This document shows positions 7,899-16,622 of a DNA stretch of 64,000 nt, in pieces. Both the position numbers and the translations under genes were made by a program. The notes beneath the pieces were generated by a model. The model was given only the letters and a program-made list of their open reading frames with translations, was not told where the DNA came from and ran no database searches. The stretch lies in assembly GCA_902806085.1 (NCBI GenBank), contig CADCVH010000098.1:1-64000 (forward strand), given 5' to 3'. Origin of the DNA: an uncultured Rubrobacteraceae bacterium. GTDB taxonomy: Bacteria; Actinomycetota; Rubrobacteria; Rubrobacterales; Rubrobacteraceae. Numbering within the stretch: the first letter of the stretch is position 1; every line of letters starts with the position of its first letter.

Positions 7899-9077
7899 CT
7901 ATTCTTCCAGCCTCGCCTCCCGCAGCGAGCGGACGACGAAGGCGTCGAAGCCGGCAAAGGCGCCCGCGTCTTCGAGGGAGAGATCCAGATCTGCATGGTC
8001 GATGGCCGGCGTGACGGTTACGCGGAGATCCGGCGCGACGGCGTCCAGGTTGCGGGCCTCGGAGGCCGGGAAGTACTTGTCCTGCGGGCCGGTGGCGACC
8101 TCGACGGGGGCCTCTATACGTCCCGTCCCGGCCAGCGGCGAGAACGCCTCCATATCCTCTCTAACCCCCTGGGGCAGCGCCGAGTAGAGCTCATCGAAGC
8201 GGGCGGGGTCCCTGTTGGCGAGGAGCGCGAGCACCGCCGCGGCGTCCGGCCCGAGGTCTTCGGTCCGGCGCAGGCGGAGGCCGCCTAAGGGGTTCGGGTT
8301 CTCGCGGCCGACGCCCTCGATCTCCGCTGTCAGGTCCTGCCGGTCCCGGCCGGGGGGCAACGCGACCACGACGGAGCGGGCGACGACGTAGGAGAGGAAG
8401 GGGTCGGCGTCGTGGCGGGCGAAAGAGCCGTTTTCCTCCTCGTAACGGCCGGTGGTGGCGACGTTTATCACCGTCCGGATGTCCGAGTACGGGGCGACGC
8501 CGGCCACGAGGGAGACGCGGTCGCCCACGCCCGGCCTCTCGGCGGCGAGGAGGGCGAGGGTCGCGCCGGTCGAGATGCCCACCATGGACACCTCGCCGTC
8601 CGCGGCGTCCGGCCGGTCGGAGACCGCGCGGGCGACCTCGGCGGTCTCGGCGACCGTTTCGGGGGTGATCCTGTCCACCGTCAGCCCCGGGAGATCCGGC
8701 AAGACCACGAGGTATCCGGCCCTGGCGAACCCCTCGGCCAGCCGTCGCGCCTCGGGCAGCTCCCGGCCCTCGGGGACCGTCCCGTTGACGAAGAACACGG
8801 CAGGCCACGGGCCCTCCCCCGCGGGCCTCACGACGAGGGCGGGGTTTCCGCCAACGGTCTCCTCGCCGGGACGCGGCTCGCCGCTTACGGCCTCCGCGGC
8901 CGGCGTCAGTACCGGAACGTCTAGGACGGAGGAGATCAAGAGCGCGGCCCGCGCCTGCGCGTCAACCCACGGCCAGAAGACGAACAGGGGCGCCGCCAGC
9001 GCGCCGACGAGCACCAGGAGCAAGGCGCCCCGGCGCCTCCGCCTGAACTTCTTCTCCCTCCGGACCCGAACCCGCAA
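7899..9077 (-). CDS. Membrane-anchored alpha/beta hydrolase
   Basis: After a basic N-terminus (RREKKFRRRRR) there is one hydrophobic helix (about residues 18-40), then an alpha/beta-hydrolase domain facing outward. The nucleophile elbow is GISTGA, an oxyanion-type stretch FFVNGT lies before it, and a late IDHADLDLS could supply the catalytic His. The fold is that of dienelactone-hydrolase/BAAT-like enzymes, but the substrate is unknown. TTG start at 9077 preceded by GGGAGGGG. It is followed on the same strand by no close partner and is convergent with the nucleoside hydrolase. Confidence 0.82.
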   Translation of the reverse strand: MRVRVRREKKFRRRRRGALLLVLVGALAAPLFVFWPWVDAQARAALLISSVLDVPVLTPAAEAVSGEPRPGEETVGGNPALVVRPAGEGPWPAVFFVNGTVPEGRELPEARRLAEGFARAGYLVVLPDLPGLTVDRITPETVAETAEVARAVSDRPDAADGEVSMVGISTGATLALLAAERPGVGDRVSLVAGVAPYSDIRTVINVATTGRYEEENGSFARHDADPFLSYVVARSVVVALPPGRDRQDLTAEIEGVGRENPNPLGGLRLRRTEDLGPDAAAVLALLANRDPARFDELYSALPQGVREDMEAFSPLAGTGRIEAPVEVATGPQDKYFPASEARNLDAVAPDLRVTVTPAIDHADLDLSLEDAGAFAGFDAFVVRSLREARLEE

Positions 9078-9151
9078 AGCCCCTCCCGCCGGGGACGCCC
9101 CTTCCGGCGCTAACTATGCTACGGGATCCAACCCCTGTCTATCCCACGACC

Positions 9152-9670
9152 CTAGTACGGGGTCTTCGGGACTTCTTCGGCGGCGCGGGCGTCGTACTCC
9201 GCGGCGTCCACCCTGCCCCCGGTATGGGCGGCGAGCATAACGCCGGCGCTCGGGAGCGTCCGGCTCCCGACGAAACGGTCGGGGTTCCACAGGTCGGACC
9301 GGATCAGGGCGCGGGAGCACTGCATAAAGGCCTCCTCGACGCGGACGACGAGGACCGTCTTCGGGGGCTTGCCGCGCACGTCGAACCGGCGGAGCAGGCC
9401 CGGGGCCACGGACAGCCCGGCCCTGCCGTTGACGCGGAAGGTCTCGTCCGCGCCGGGGACCAGGAAGAGCAGGCCCACGTCCGGGTTCTTCACGACGTTG
9501 CGCAGGGAATCTATGCGATTGTTGCCCCGACGGTCGGGAACGAGGAGCGTCTTGTCGTCCGCCACCTCGACGAACCCGGGCGCGTCCCCCCTCGGGGAGC
9601 AGTCGGCGCCGGCCGGCTTGCCGAAGGTGTGCCCGGCGCTGCGGCCCACCGCCGCCACCAGCCCCGTCAT
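9152..9670 (-). CDS. Pyridoxamine 5'-phosphate oxidase-like FMN-binding protein, N-terminally abbreviated
   Basis: The protein matches the split-barrel FMN-binding family typified by SPRGDAPGFV, a later NRIDSLRNV, a FLVPGADETFRVNGRA strand and the C-terminal CSRALIRSDLW. In relatives about 50 residues precede the SPRGD motif and include a strand carrying the flavin site; here only a short, unlike leader (TGLVAAVGRSAG) is present, which suggests a deletion at the 5' end. The ATG at 9670 overlaps the stop of the preceding paralogue as ATGA, so the pair is translationally coupled. Flavin binding may be impaired. Confidence 0.75.
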   Translation of the reverse strand: MTGLVAAVGRSAGHTFGKPAGADCSPRGDAPGFVEVADDKTLLVPDRRGNNRIDSLRNVVKNPDVGLLFLVPGADETFRVNGRAGLSVAPGLLRRFDVRGKPPKTVLVVRVEEAFMQCSRALIRSDLWNPDRFVGSRTLPSAGVMLAAHTGGRVDAAEYDARAAEEVPKTPY

Positions 9671-10248
9671 CGGGGTGGGTTCTCGGACGCGGCGGGTCGG
9701 AGGCCGGGGAGGCCGTCGATGCTCGCGGCGTTCTTGCGCGCCCGGTAGGCGGCCATCTTTTCCGGGCCCTTGCGCCGGGCCGAGGCGACCAACTCTTCGC
9801 GGGGGCCCACGAACTCCATGAGCGGGACGCCGAACCCGCACGAGCTCGACACCCGGTCCACCGCCACGTCCACGACGGCGCGCGGCCCCGGCAGGTCGGG
9901 GAGGAGGCGGCGCAACCCGTCGTGGGCGTCATCGCCGGGTTCGCGCGCCGTGCCCCGGCCGTAGAGGCGCACCACCCTGGCCGGGCCGTCGAAGGCGCAG
10001 AACATCAGGGTGATGCGACCTCCGGCCTCACCGCCGGCCTTGAGGTGGGCTATGGTCTCCACGCCGCCGCCGGTCAGGTCGAGCCAGGCTACCCGGTTCG
10101 CGCCGATGACCCTGAAGGTGTCGAGGCCGCGGGGCGAGACGTTGACGTGGGTACCGGGATCCGCCGGGGCTGTGGCGACAAAGAAGACCGGCTGCCCCTC
10201 GATCCAGCCGACGAACTCGTCCGGGATCTTCCCGAAGGTCTGCGCCAT
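9667..10248 (-). CDS. Pyridoxamine 5'-phosphate oxidase family protein
   Basis: A 193-aa split-barrel flavin-nucleotide-binding protein. Recognisable segments are PVFFVATAP, VNVSPRGLDTFRV, VAWLDLTGGGVETIAH and GRITLMFCAFDGPARVVRLYGRG, in family order. These enzymes often reduce F420- or FMN-linked substrates or act as heme/flavin stores; the substrate here is unknown. ATG at 10248. Its last codons overlap the start of a shorter paralogue, giving a two-gene operon of related proteins. Confidence 0.85.
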   Translation of the reverse strand: MAQTFGKIPDEFVGWIEGQPVFFVATAPADPGTHVNVSPRGLDTFRVIGANRVAWLDLTGGGVETIAHLKAGGEAGGRITLMFCAFDGPARVVRLYGRGTAREPGDDAHDGLRRLLPDLPGPRAVVDVAVDRVSSSCGFGVPLMEFVGPREELVASARRKGPEKMAAYRARKNAASIDGLPGLRPAASENPPR

Positions 10249-10407
10249 TGACTGCTCCTCTTTTCGTTCAGGAACCGGCTCTCATGCCCTCCCAATCCGG
10301 GCAGCGGGTCAACGGCGCGCGCGTTCCCTGCCGGCCCGGGCCACCGCGGGGAGGCCGGGCCACGCCCGACGACGGGATCGGTCGCTGCAACCCGGGGCGG
10401 GTATATC

Positions 10408-11289
10408 CTAGCCGACCGCGAGGGCCACGATCCCTAAGACCATGCAAGAGGAGGACAGGAGGCGGCGCCCAAGGCCTCTCTCCGCCAGCAGGCCCCCGCC
10501 CAGAAGAGTCCCGAAGAGGATGCCGATCTCGCGGGCAGGGGCGACGCGGCTCACCGGGGCGAAGACCAGCGCCGTGAGCACAAGCAGGTACGCGATGGGG
10601 CTGAGCACAGCCACGCCCAAAGTCTCGGCCCGGCGGGCCCGCCAGGCGGCCCGGATCTCCCCCCTCCTGCGCAGCGCGACCGGCAGGAGGGCGACGGTCT
10701 GCACCAGCAGGGAGCCCCAGTAGTAGAGGACGGGCGAGAGCAAGAGCTCGCCCACGGCGTACTTGTCCCACAGGGTGTAGGCGGCGATAAAGGTGCCGGT
10801 CAGCAGGCCGAAGGTCACCCCAAGCCGCCTCTCCCCCTGCGACCTCCGTCCGCCGCCCGGTTCCCAGGCCAGCAGGAACACCCCGGCGACGATCAGGATG
10901 ATGCCCGCCACGGCGACCGGCCCCGCCCGCTCTCCCAAAAGGAGGATCGCGGCCCCGCTCGCGAGCAGGGGCCCCGTGCCCCGCGCCAGCGGGTAGACGA
11001 CCGAGAGGTCCCCCACCCCGTAGCCCTTCTGCAAGGAGAGAAAATACCCGATGTGCAAGATCCCCGTGCCGACCACGAAGAGCAGCCCCACGGCGCCCAC
11101 GCGCTCCCCCCCGAAGACGACGACGCCGGCGGCCAGCGGCGCGAAGATCGCCGTCGAGAGCGCGCTGTAGAGCCAGACGAAGGCGGGACCGCTGGCGTCG
11201 CCGCTGGCGCGCTTTGCGAGAAGGTTCCAGACGGCGTGCAGAAAGCCGGAGACCAGCACCAGGCCCAGGGCAAAGAGGGTCACGGTCAT
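10408..11289 (-). CDS. EamA/DMT-superfamily transporter
   Basis: A 293-aa membrane protein with ten predicted hydrophobic helices in two EamA repeats, for example LHAVWNLLAKRAS and GLLTGTFIAAYTLWDKYAV at equivalent positions in each half. Drug/metabolite transporters of this type export amino acids or metabolites; nothing identifies the substrate. ATG 11289 is chosen over the ORF start 11334 because AAAGGAG precedes it and the hydrophobic first helix follows at once. It appears to be transcribed alone. Confidence 0.85.
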   Translation of the reverse strand: MTVTLFALGLVLVSGFLHAVWNLLAKRASGDASGPAFVWLYSALSTAIFAPLAAGVVVFGGERVGAVGLLFVVGTGILHIGYFLSLQKGYGVGDLSVVYPLARGTGPLLASGAAILLLGERAGPVAVAGIILIVAGVFLLAWEPGGGRRSQGERRLGVTFGLLTGTFIAAYTLWDKYAVGELLLSPVLYYWGSLLVQTVALLPVALRRRGEIRAAWRARRAETLGVAVLSPIAYLLVLTALVFAPVSRVAPAREIGILFGTLLGGGLLAERGLGRRLLSSSCMVLGIVALAVG

Positions 11290-11571
11290 GCTCCTTTCGG
11301 CCGGTCCCCGCCTCTGGGGAGGCGCCCTCGTCACAGCCTTTCGATCTTTCGTGTCCCCGGTGTATCGTCCCCCGAAGGTGGCTTCGGGCGGGACCGCCCC
11401 CGGTTCCCCCGTTGTCCGGCACCTTCGTCCGGGCTGGGACGGGGCCCCGCGCGGATCGAGCGCCTAGCATAGCAAGGCCGGGCAGGATCTCCCAATTACG
11501 GACCGGAGACCGCGAAAAAGACGTCGTCGGACCTCTCGTCGTCGGCCCGGTGTCGTCGCGCGACCCCGTCC

Positions 11572-11910
11572 TCACTCGTCCGCGCGGTTCGGGACCAGGG
11601 AGGCGAGCGCGGCCCCCACGAGGAGCGCGCCGGGCGGAACGAACTGCGCCGCGGAGCCCCCGAGGGACGTCTCGGTATCGTCCCGGATCCTCTCCGGCAG
11701 GCCGCGGTCGCCGGCCACGTCCACTAGGAAGGGCTGGGCGGCCACGGCCGCCGCGACGCCCAGGCCGGCGACGAGCACGAGCAGCGCACCGCGCCTCGGC
11801 TTGTCTCGGGTCCCGCCGCGCGTTCTGCCGGCGTAAACGAGCCACGCCCCTACGGCTCCCACGGCGCAGCACAGGGTCGCGGCGGCCAGGGGGCCGACGA
11901 AAGGCCACAT
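11572..11910 (-). CDS. Small membrane protein, 112 aa
   Basis: Three hydrophobic helices: residues about 5-27, 42-62 and 92-108. Between helices two and three is a soluble loop (GDRGLPERIRDDTETSLGGS). This spacing makes a small integral membrane protein with one extracytoplasmic loop. I do not recognise a family. The ATG at 11910 has no obvious ribosome binding site, so the start is uncertain. Confidence 0.5.
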   Translation of the reverse strand: MWPFVGPLAAATLCCAVGAVGAWLVYAGRTRGGTRDKPRRGALLVLVAGLGVAAAVAAQPFLVDVAGDRGLPERIRDDTETSLGGSAAQFVPPGALLVGAALASLVPNRADE

Positions 11911-11959
11911 CTACGCGGGTTACCGGGGGAAAGAAGCCGGAGAGGGCCAAGATGGCGAC

Positions 11960-12110
11960 CTAGAGGACGACGGCAAGGGGGTAGAGGAGCGCCCCGAGCG
12001 CCGCCCCCGCGCCCCCGATTACCGCTGCTGCCGTCCGCAAAATCGTCCTCCCGAGGCCGCCGTCCCGCAGTCGTTACAGTATCTTGCCTCGTTGCCGCCC
12101 GCGCATTCGT
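11960..12110 (-). pseudogene. Frameshifted zinc-ribbon plus membrane-helix remnant
   Basis: One minus-strand frame reads RYCNDCGTAASGGRFCG, a near-complete zinc ribbon, and stops shortly after. The adjacent frame then reads AVIGGAGAALGALLYPLAVVL, a clean membrane helix, to a TAG at 11960. A single frameshift would join them into a zinc-ribbon protein with a C-terminal anchor, a common small actinobacterial layout. No start codon is visible. Confidence 0.35.
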
Positions 12111-12265
12111 CAGAAGTATGAGAGGGACCGCCCGGAGGGATGAAAGCCCCCCGTCTGCGGCCTGCTCGGACCCCCACGTGACAGGGTTTATGTCTTAGTC
12201 TGCCCGTCCCTACGGTTATCCGCCGGCCCACACGTATACTCAGCGACCATGACCGGAGCAGAGAC

Positions 12266-13747
12266 ATGACGTTCGGCCCGTGGGGGGAGGCCGCGCTCGG
12301 GGCCCGGGAGGTGCTGGCGAGGGCGACCCGGCGCTCGGCGGCCGAGTGGCGCGACGCGGTGTCCGCCGGGGTGACCGATCCGGCCGCCCCCTTCCGCCTC
12401 GGCGACCTCTCGCGGGCGCAGTGGTTTCTGTGGGCGGGCGCCAACCTTGCCGCGCGGGAGCGTGCCGGCCGGGACGCGCCGCTTGGCGAGGTCCTCCCGT
12501 CGAGGGCGCTCGTGATCGGGACGCTGGCCGCCGACCTGTACCTGGGGTACGCAACGCTCGAGGAGCGGGGCAGGTGGCTGCCGGGGACCGTCAGGCAGGA
12601 GGACTGGGAGCTCGCCCACCGGCGGGGGTCCGGGCGTCTGCTCGACGCGGCGGAGGCCCTCGGGGGAACCCTGATCAAGGCCGGCCAGTTCGCCTCCTCC
12701 CGTCCCGACCTCCTCCCCGCCGCCTACATCGAAGAGCTCTCTTCCCTGCAAGACCGCGTCCCCCCGCAGCCGGCCGACGTCATAGAGGCGGCCGTGGCCC
12801 GCGAGCTGGGACGCCCGGTAGAGGAGGTCTTCTCCAGCTTCGATCGCGAGCCCGTCGCCGCCGCCTCCATCGCCCAGGTCCACCGCGCCACGCTGCGCGA
12901 CGGCCGCGCGGTGGCGGTCAAGGTCCAGTACCCGGGCATCCCCGCTCTCATCGAGGCCGACCTCGAAGCCCTTGAGTCCGTCTTCGACGCCATAGCCCGG
13001 CTGGAGCCCGACGTGCGCCTCCGGCCGATCGCGGACTACCTCCGCTGGACGCTGCCCCTGGAGCTCGACTTCGAACGCGAGGCGCGGGCCATGGCGGGCC
13101 TCCGGCGGGCGCTGGGCCACCGGGCCGACGTTGTCGTGCCGGGCGCGGTGGAGGGCATGGCCACCAGGCGCCTCCTCGTCATGGATTTTGTGGAGGGGAT
13201 CAGGATCTCCGACCGCGAAGCCATCGTCGCGGCCGGCATGGACCCCGGCGAGGTGGCCCAGCGGCTCAACGACGCCTTCGCGGAGGGGCTCTTCCGCCGG
13301 GGCGTCCTCCACGCCGACCCGCACCCGGGCAACCTCCTCGTCCAACCCGGCCCCAACGGCCCGCGCCTGGTCCTGCTGGACCACGGCCTCACCATGGACC
13401 TCGAACCGTCTTTCGTCGCCACCCTTGGAGAGACGGTCGGCGCCATGAGGGAAGGAGACATGGAAGCGTTGACCCGCTCCCTCGGCGAGACCGGGCTGCC
13501 GGTGGGCCCGGAGACCGACGTCGAAACGCTGCTCGGGGTCGTCGGCGTCCTGCTCGGCGGGGGCCGGGAAGAGGCCCGCCCGGAGCTCGGGGAGCTCGGG
13601 CGCGGCCTCGGGTCGAGCGTCGGGGATCTACCGCCCAGGCTGCTCCTCGTGGGACGCGCCATAGGCCTGCTCGACGGCATCACCCGCGCGCTCGACCCGG
13701 ACCTCGACGTGCTGGAGATCGTGGGCCGGCACACGGGGCGCTCGTAG
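12266..13747 (+). CDS. ABC1/UbiB (AarF) family atypical kinase
   Basis: A 493-aa UbiB-family protein; these protein-kinase-like ATPases act in quinone or lipid metabolism. All signature motifs are visible: KAGQ (138-141) with SSRPDLLP, the Ala-rich loop AAASIAQVH (198-206), the catalytic-fold lysine in AVKVQYPG (219), LDFEREA, HADPHPGN and the metal-binding LLDHGL. The N-terminal 110 residues are longer than usual and not recognisable. ATG at 12266 after GGAG; a TATACT box at 12235-12240 would place transcription start near 12246. No quinone-biosynthesis gene is adjacent. Confidence 0.92.
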   Translation: MTFGPWGEAALGAREVLARATRRSAAEWRDAVSAGVTDPAAPFRLGDLSRAQWFLWAGANLAARERAGRDAPLGEVLPSRALVIGTLAADLYLGYATLEERGRWLPGTVRQEDWELAHRRGSGRLLDAAEALGGTLIKAGQFASSRPDLLPAAYIEELSSLQDRVPPQPADVIEAAVARELGRPVEEVFSSFDREPVAAASIAQVHRATLRDGRAVAVKVQYPGIPALIEADLEALESVFDAIARLEPDVRLRPIADYLRWTLPLELDFEREARAMAGLRRALGHRADVVVPGAVEGMATRRLLVMDFVEGIRISDREAIVAAGMDPGEVAQRLNDAFAEGLFRRGVLHADPHPGNLLVQPGPNGPRLVLLDHGLTMDLEPSFVATLGETVGAMREGDMEALTRSLGETGLPVGPETDVETLLGVVGVLLGGGREEARPELGELGRGLGSSVGDLPPRLLLVGRAIGLLDGITRALDPDLDVLEIVGRHTGRS

Positions 13748-13752
13748 CACGC

Positions 13753-13781
13753 TTTACAGGGGGTACAAAGTCCTCTAATCT
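13753..13781 (+). promoter_or_regulatory. Promoter of the sulfotransferase gene
   Basis: TTTACA and TAATCT separated by 17 bp, starting 5 bases after the upstream stop codon. The downstream gene has its ribosome binding site 10-15 bases further on. Confidence 0.65.
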
Positions 13782-13805
13782 CTGCCCAGGCTCCTGGAGG
13801 AGGGT

Positions 13806-14792
13806 GTGCTGGGAATGGCGGTGGATCTCATCCTGTCCCGAACGGCCCGCGGCATCAAGTGGAACATCGCGCGGGCGTGGCGGAGAGCGTCGAGGGAAGT
13901 GCGGCGTATCGGCAAGGCCCCGGGCCGGTCTTCCGAAGGGGGCCCGGACCCGGCCAACCTCGTCTGGATCTTCGGCTCGGCGCGCACGGGCAGCACCTGG
14001 CTCGGGGCCATGATGGCCGACGTGAAGGGCCACTCCTGGTGGCACGAGCCGATGGTCGGCTACCTCTTCGGCCACCTCTACTTCGAGAGGTCCCGGGCGC
14101 GCAGAAGGGACGAGCACTTCGTCCTCGGCGGGGAGAGAGAGCTCTGGATAGGGCCGGTCCGCCGCTTCGTCCTCGACTCCGTGCAGACGAGGTTCCCCGG
14201 GATCGGGGGCGGCAAGTACCTGGTAGTAAAGGAGCCCCACGGCACCCTCGGCGCCCCCCTCCTGCTCCAGGCCCTGCCCGAGAGCCGCATGATCCTGCTC
14301 GTGCGCGACCCCCGGGACGTGATCTCCTCGAAGATGGACGCCGCCAGGGAGGGCAGTTGGGCGGAACGGGCCCAGAAGAGCCGCGGCCAGCAGAAAAAGA
14401 ACACCTCCGCGGACGACAGGCCGGACGCCTTCGTCAAGAGCCAGGCCAAACGCTACGTCCGTCTCATGGAGATCGCGCAGGGGGCCTTCGACGCCCACGA
14501 CGGGCCGAAGGTCCTGGTCCGCTACGAGGACCTCGTCGCCGACACCCTGAAGTCCATGCGCCGCGTCTACTCGACCCTAGGCATCCCGGCCGACGAGGCG
14601 GACCTCGCCCGTGTGGTCGAGAAGCACGCCTGGGAGAACATCCCCGCCAAGAAGAAGGGGGCCGGCACGTTCTACCGGAAGGGCGCCGCCGGCGGCTGGC
14701 GCGAGGACCTCTCCCCGGAACAGGCCAGGGTGGTCGAGAGCATAACCGCCCCCGTCATCGACCGGTACTACGCCAAAGACCGTATCCCGTAA
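13806..14792 (+). CDS. Sulfotransferase family protein
   Basis: A 328-aa PAPS-dependent sulfotransferase. The 5'-phosphosulfate loop is FGSARTGSTWL (about residues 56-66), the 3'-phosphate-binding segment is LLVRDPRDVISS, and the C-terminal FYRKGAAGGWREDL matches the family RKGxxGxW motif. The N-terminal 50 residues are basic and amphipathic and may associate with the membrane. Start: GTG 13806 directly after GGAGGAGGGT, or ATG 13815. Acceptor is unknown; it might modify a glycolipid or cell-surface sugar. It has its own promoter. Confidence 0.88.
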   Translation: MLGMAVDLILSRTARGIKWNIARAWRRASREVRRIGKAPGRSSEGGPDPANLVWIFGSARTGSTWLGAMMADVKGHSWWHEPMVGYLFGHLYFERSRARRRDEHFVLGGERELWIGPVRRFVLDSVQTRFPGIGGGKYLVVKEPHGTLGAPLLLQALPESRMILLVRDPRDVISSKMDAAREGSWAERAQKSRGQQKKNTSADDRPDAFVKSQAKRYVRLMEIAQGAFDAHDGPKVLVRYEDLVADTLKSMRRVYSTLGIPADEADLARVVEKHAWENIPAKKKGAGTFYRKGAAGGWREDLSPEQARVVESITAPVIDRYYAKDRIP

Positions 14793-14975
14793 GGGAGGCG
14801 CGGACCCCGTAGTTCCCCCCGGCGGCTACGAGGCCGGCCGGGGCTTTGGCGATGAGATCGTCTGCGCCGGGCAAAGCGTAAGAGACCCGGAGACCGAAAG
14901 ACGGATCGCGGACCAGAACCTTACAAATCGCGCCCGTGGCAACCTCGACGCCTCCTGTTCCCCGGGTACCCGAGG

Positions 14976-15893
14976 TTACTGCGCGACGGCCTGCTGGCCG
15001 GAGAGCAGCTTCGAGCCGTCCATGGTCTGGTCCGGCGGTGGAGTCCGGACGTTTACCGGCGTGCCGAAGTCGTAGTACTCGGCGACCATCTGCGTGCGCA
15101 TCGTGGCGTTCTTCTTGGAAGCGGCGGGGGACGCGGCGTTCTCCGGCACGGGGAGGGTCATGTCCAGCGCGTAGCGGCGGATGCGGTTCTGGTCGTCGAG
15201 CCACACCTCGACGGGGAGCTTGCTCGTGCCGAGCTGTTTGACTACCTCGTCTTGCGCCTCTTGCACCTCGGCTCCATGCCCGGCGGCCTCTTTCTCCAGG
15301 TCCACGATGGCCTTGTAGCGGGTCGTCCGGACGCCGCGCACCTGTGCTGTTCCGGCCTTTTCGACGGACTCGGAGACGCTTCGCAGGTACTCTAGCTGGC
15401 GCGTGGGGTCCTGCGCTTCCCCTACCTGCATCTGGCCGGGGACCGCGCCGGGCTGCTGCCCGTGCACGTCGTCCAGGCTCATCTCCACCCAGGGTTTGGC
15501 GCCGGGCATCTGCGCCACGAAATCTTTCGGCATCTTCATGTAGATGGTGTCTTCTACCTGGCGCATCTGGAAGCTGCCCATCCCGAACATCTCCGTGGTC
15601 ATGCTCGAAGCCGCGCCGGAGAAGTCCACGACGCCTTGCCCCCGCATCGTGAAGGTCATGGGCTGGTTCTGTCCGGCGTTTTCGGGGCCCGCGAGCGGGG
15701 CCGTCGTCGTTACCTCGAAGGAGGTCTTGGCGGTCTGCTCGGCGGCCGTCTCCCTGTAGGCCACCTGCACCGTCTCGACGGCGGTAGGCTTCTGCGCCTT
15801 CTCTCCGGAGGAACCCTCGTCTTCGGAAGAGCCGCACGCGCCGGCGAGCGCGACCACCGCCGTAAGCGCCAACAGGATCAGAAGTTTTCTCAT
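14976..15893 (-). CDS. LppX/LprG-like lipoprotein
   Basis: A 305-aa secreted lipoprotein: basic start MRKLLILL, hydrophobic core, lipobox LAGAC at about residues 15-19, then a Ser/Glu-rich linker. The mature part alternates strands and ends like LolA/LprG-fold proteins (YMKMPKDFVAQM, PVEVWLDDQNRIRRY), which carry lipids or sense envelope state. The start is moved from 15962 to ATG 15893, preceded by GGGAGAGG and followed by a proper signal peptide. Monocistronic. Confidence 0.85.
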   Translation of the reverse strand: MRKLLILLALTAVVALAGACGSSEDEGSSGEKAQKPTAVETVQVAYRETAAEQTAKTSFEVTTTAPLAGPENAGQNQPMTFTMRGQGVVDFSGAASSMTTEMFGMGSFQMRQVEDTIYMKMPKDFVAQMPGAKPWVEMSLDDVHGQQPGAVPGQMQVGEAQDPTRQLEYLRSVSESVEKAGTAQVRGVRTTRYKAIVDLEKEAAGHGAEVQEAQDEVVKQLGTSKLPVEVWLDDQNRIRRYALDMTLPVPENAASPAASKKNATMRTQMVAEYYDFGTPVNVRTPPPDQTMDGSKLLSGQQAVAQ

Positions 15894-16093
15894 AGCGACC
15901 TCTCCCCTAGATCGGAGCCCGCACCGACGCCCCTTACCGGAATCAACTCTGTTCACTATCACAGATCACACCCCCAGGCGCATAGGACCAGGGGACTGAT
16001 TTTCCCGACCTCGGGTATGATCGTCCCTCCCCGCAACCGGCTTTAAATCCCGTAGACTTACCCCCGACGCGGAACCGAAGAAGGAGCCCACGC

Positions 16094-16546
16094 ATGGCAA
16101 ACCTACCGCAGCAGGGCCAGCCCCTCCCGGAGATGGACCTCACGGCGGAAGACGGGAGCCGCGTAGGCCCCGACGACCTCGCCGGCCAGAAGACCGTCCT
16201 CTACTTCTACCCGAAGGACGACACCCCCGGCTGCACCAAGGAGGCCTGCGCCTTCCGCGACCGCATGGGGGACTACGGCGAGGCCGGCATAAAGGTCTAC
16301 GGCGTCTCCCTGGACTCGCCCGAGTCTCACCGTGAGTTCCGGGAGAAGTACGACCTCAACTTTCCGCTCCTCACCGACGAGGACGGCCGCGCCGCGGAGG
16401 CCCTGGGCATACTTCGCGACAACGGGGAAGTGGCGAACCGCGTCACCTTCCTGCTCGCCCCGGACGGCCACATCGCGAAGGTCTACCCTGAGGTCTCCCC
16501 GGAGACCCACGCCGACGAGATCCTCGAAGACTCCGCGTCGCTGTAG
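16094..16546 (+). CDS. bcp: Thioredoxin-dependent peroxiredoxin, Bcp/PrxQ type
   Basis: A 150-aa PrxQ/Bcp peroxidase that reduces hydroperoxides with thioredoxin. The active-site segment is FYPKDDTPGCTKEAC, with peroxidatic Cys47 and a resolving Cys52 five residues on, the atypical two-cysteine arrangement of this class. The family length and the conserved GVSLDSPESHREF and LLTDEDG stretches are complete. ATG after AAGGAG. Cytoplasmic; followed 76 bases on by a PRC-barrel protein, perhaps also a stress gene. Confidence 0.93.
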   Translation: MANLPQQGQPLPEMDLTAEDGSRVGPDDLAGQKTVLYFYPKDDTPGCTKEACAFRDRMGDYGEAGIKVYGVSLDSPESHREFREKYDLNFPLLTDEDGRAAEALGILRDNGEVANRVTFLLAPDGHIAKVYPEVSPETHADEILEDSASL

Positions 16547-16622
16547 GAAGCCCCCGGGTGGAATGGCCCGGCGCCGGGAAGGGTAAGCAGCATCCAGAGG
16601 GACAACAGAACGGGAGGCCGAG

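Noticed and set aside
10268-11950. 560-aa minus-strand ORF
   Set aside because: Covers the DMT transporter in another frame with low-complexity Arg/Gly sequence; the EamA frame is clearly the real one.
12188-13384. 398-aa minus-strand ORF opposite the UbiB-family gene
   Set aside because: Antisense shadow; the plus strand carries every UbiB motif.
14793-14975. Minus-strand reading VRDPSFGLRVSYALPGADDL after the lipoprotein gene
   Set aside because: Looks mildly protein-like but has no start, no homology I recognise and is bounded by stops; too weak to list as a remnant.
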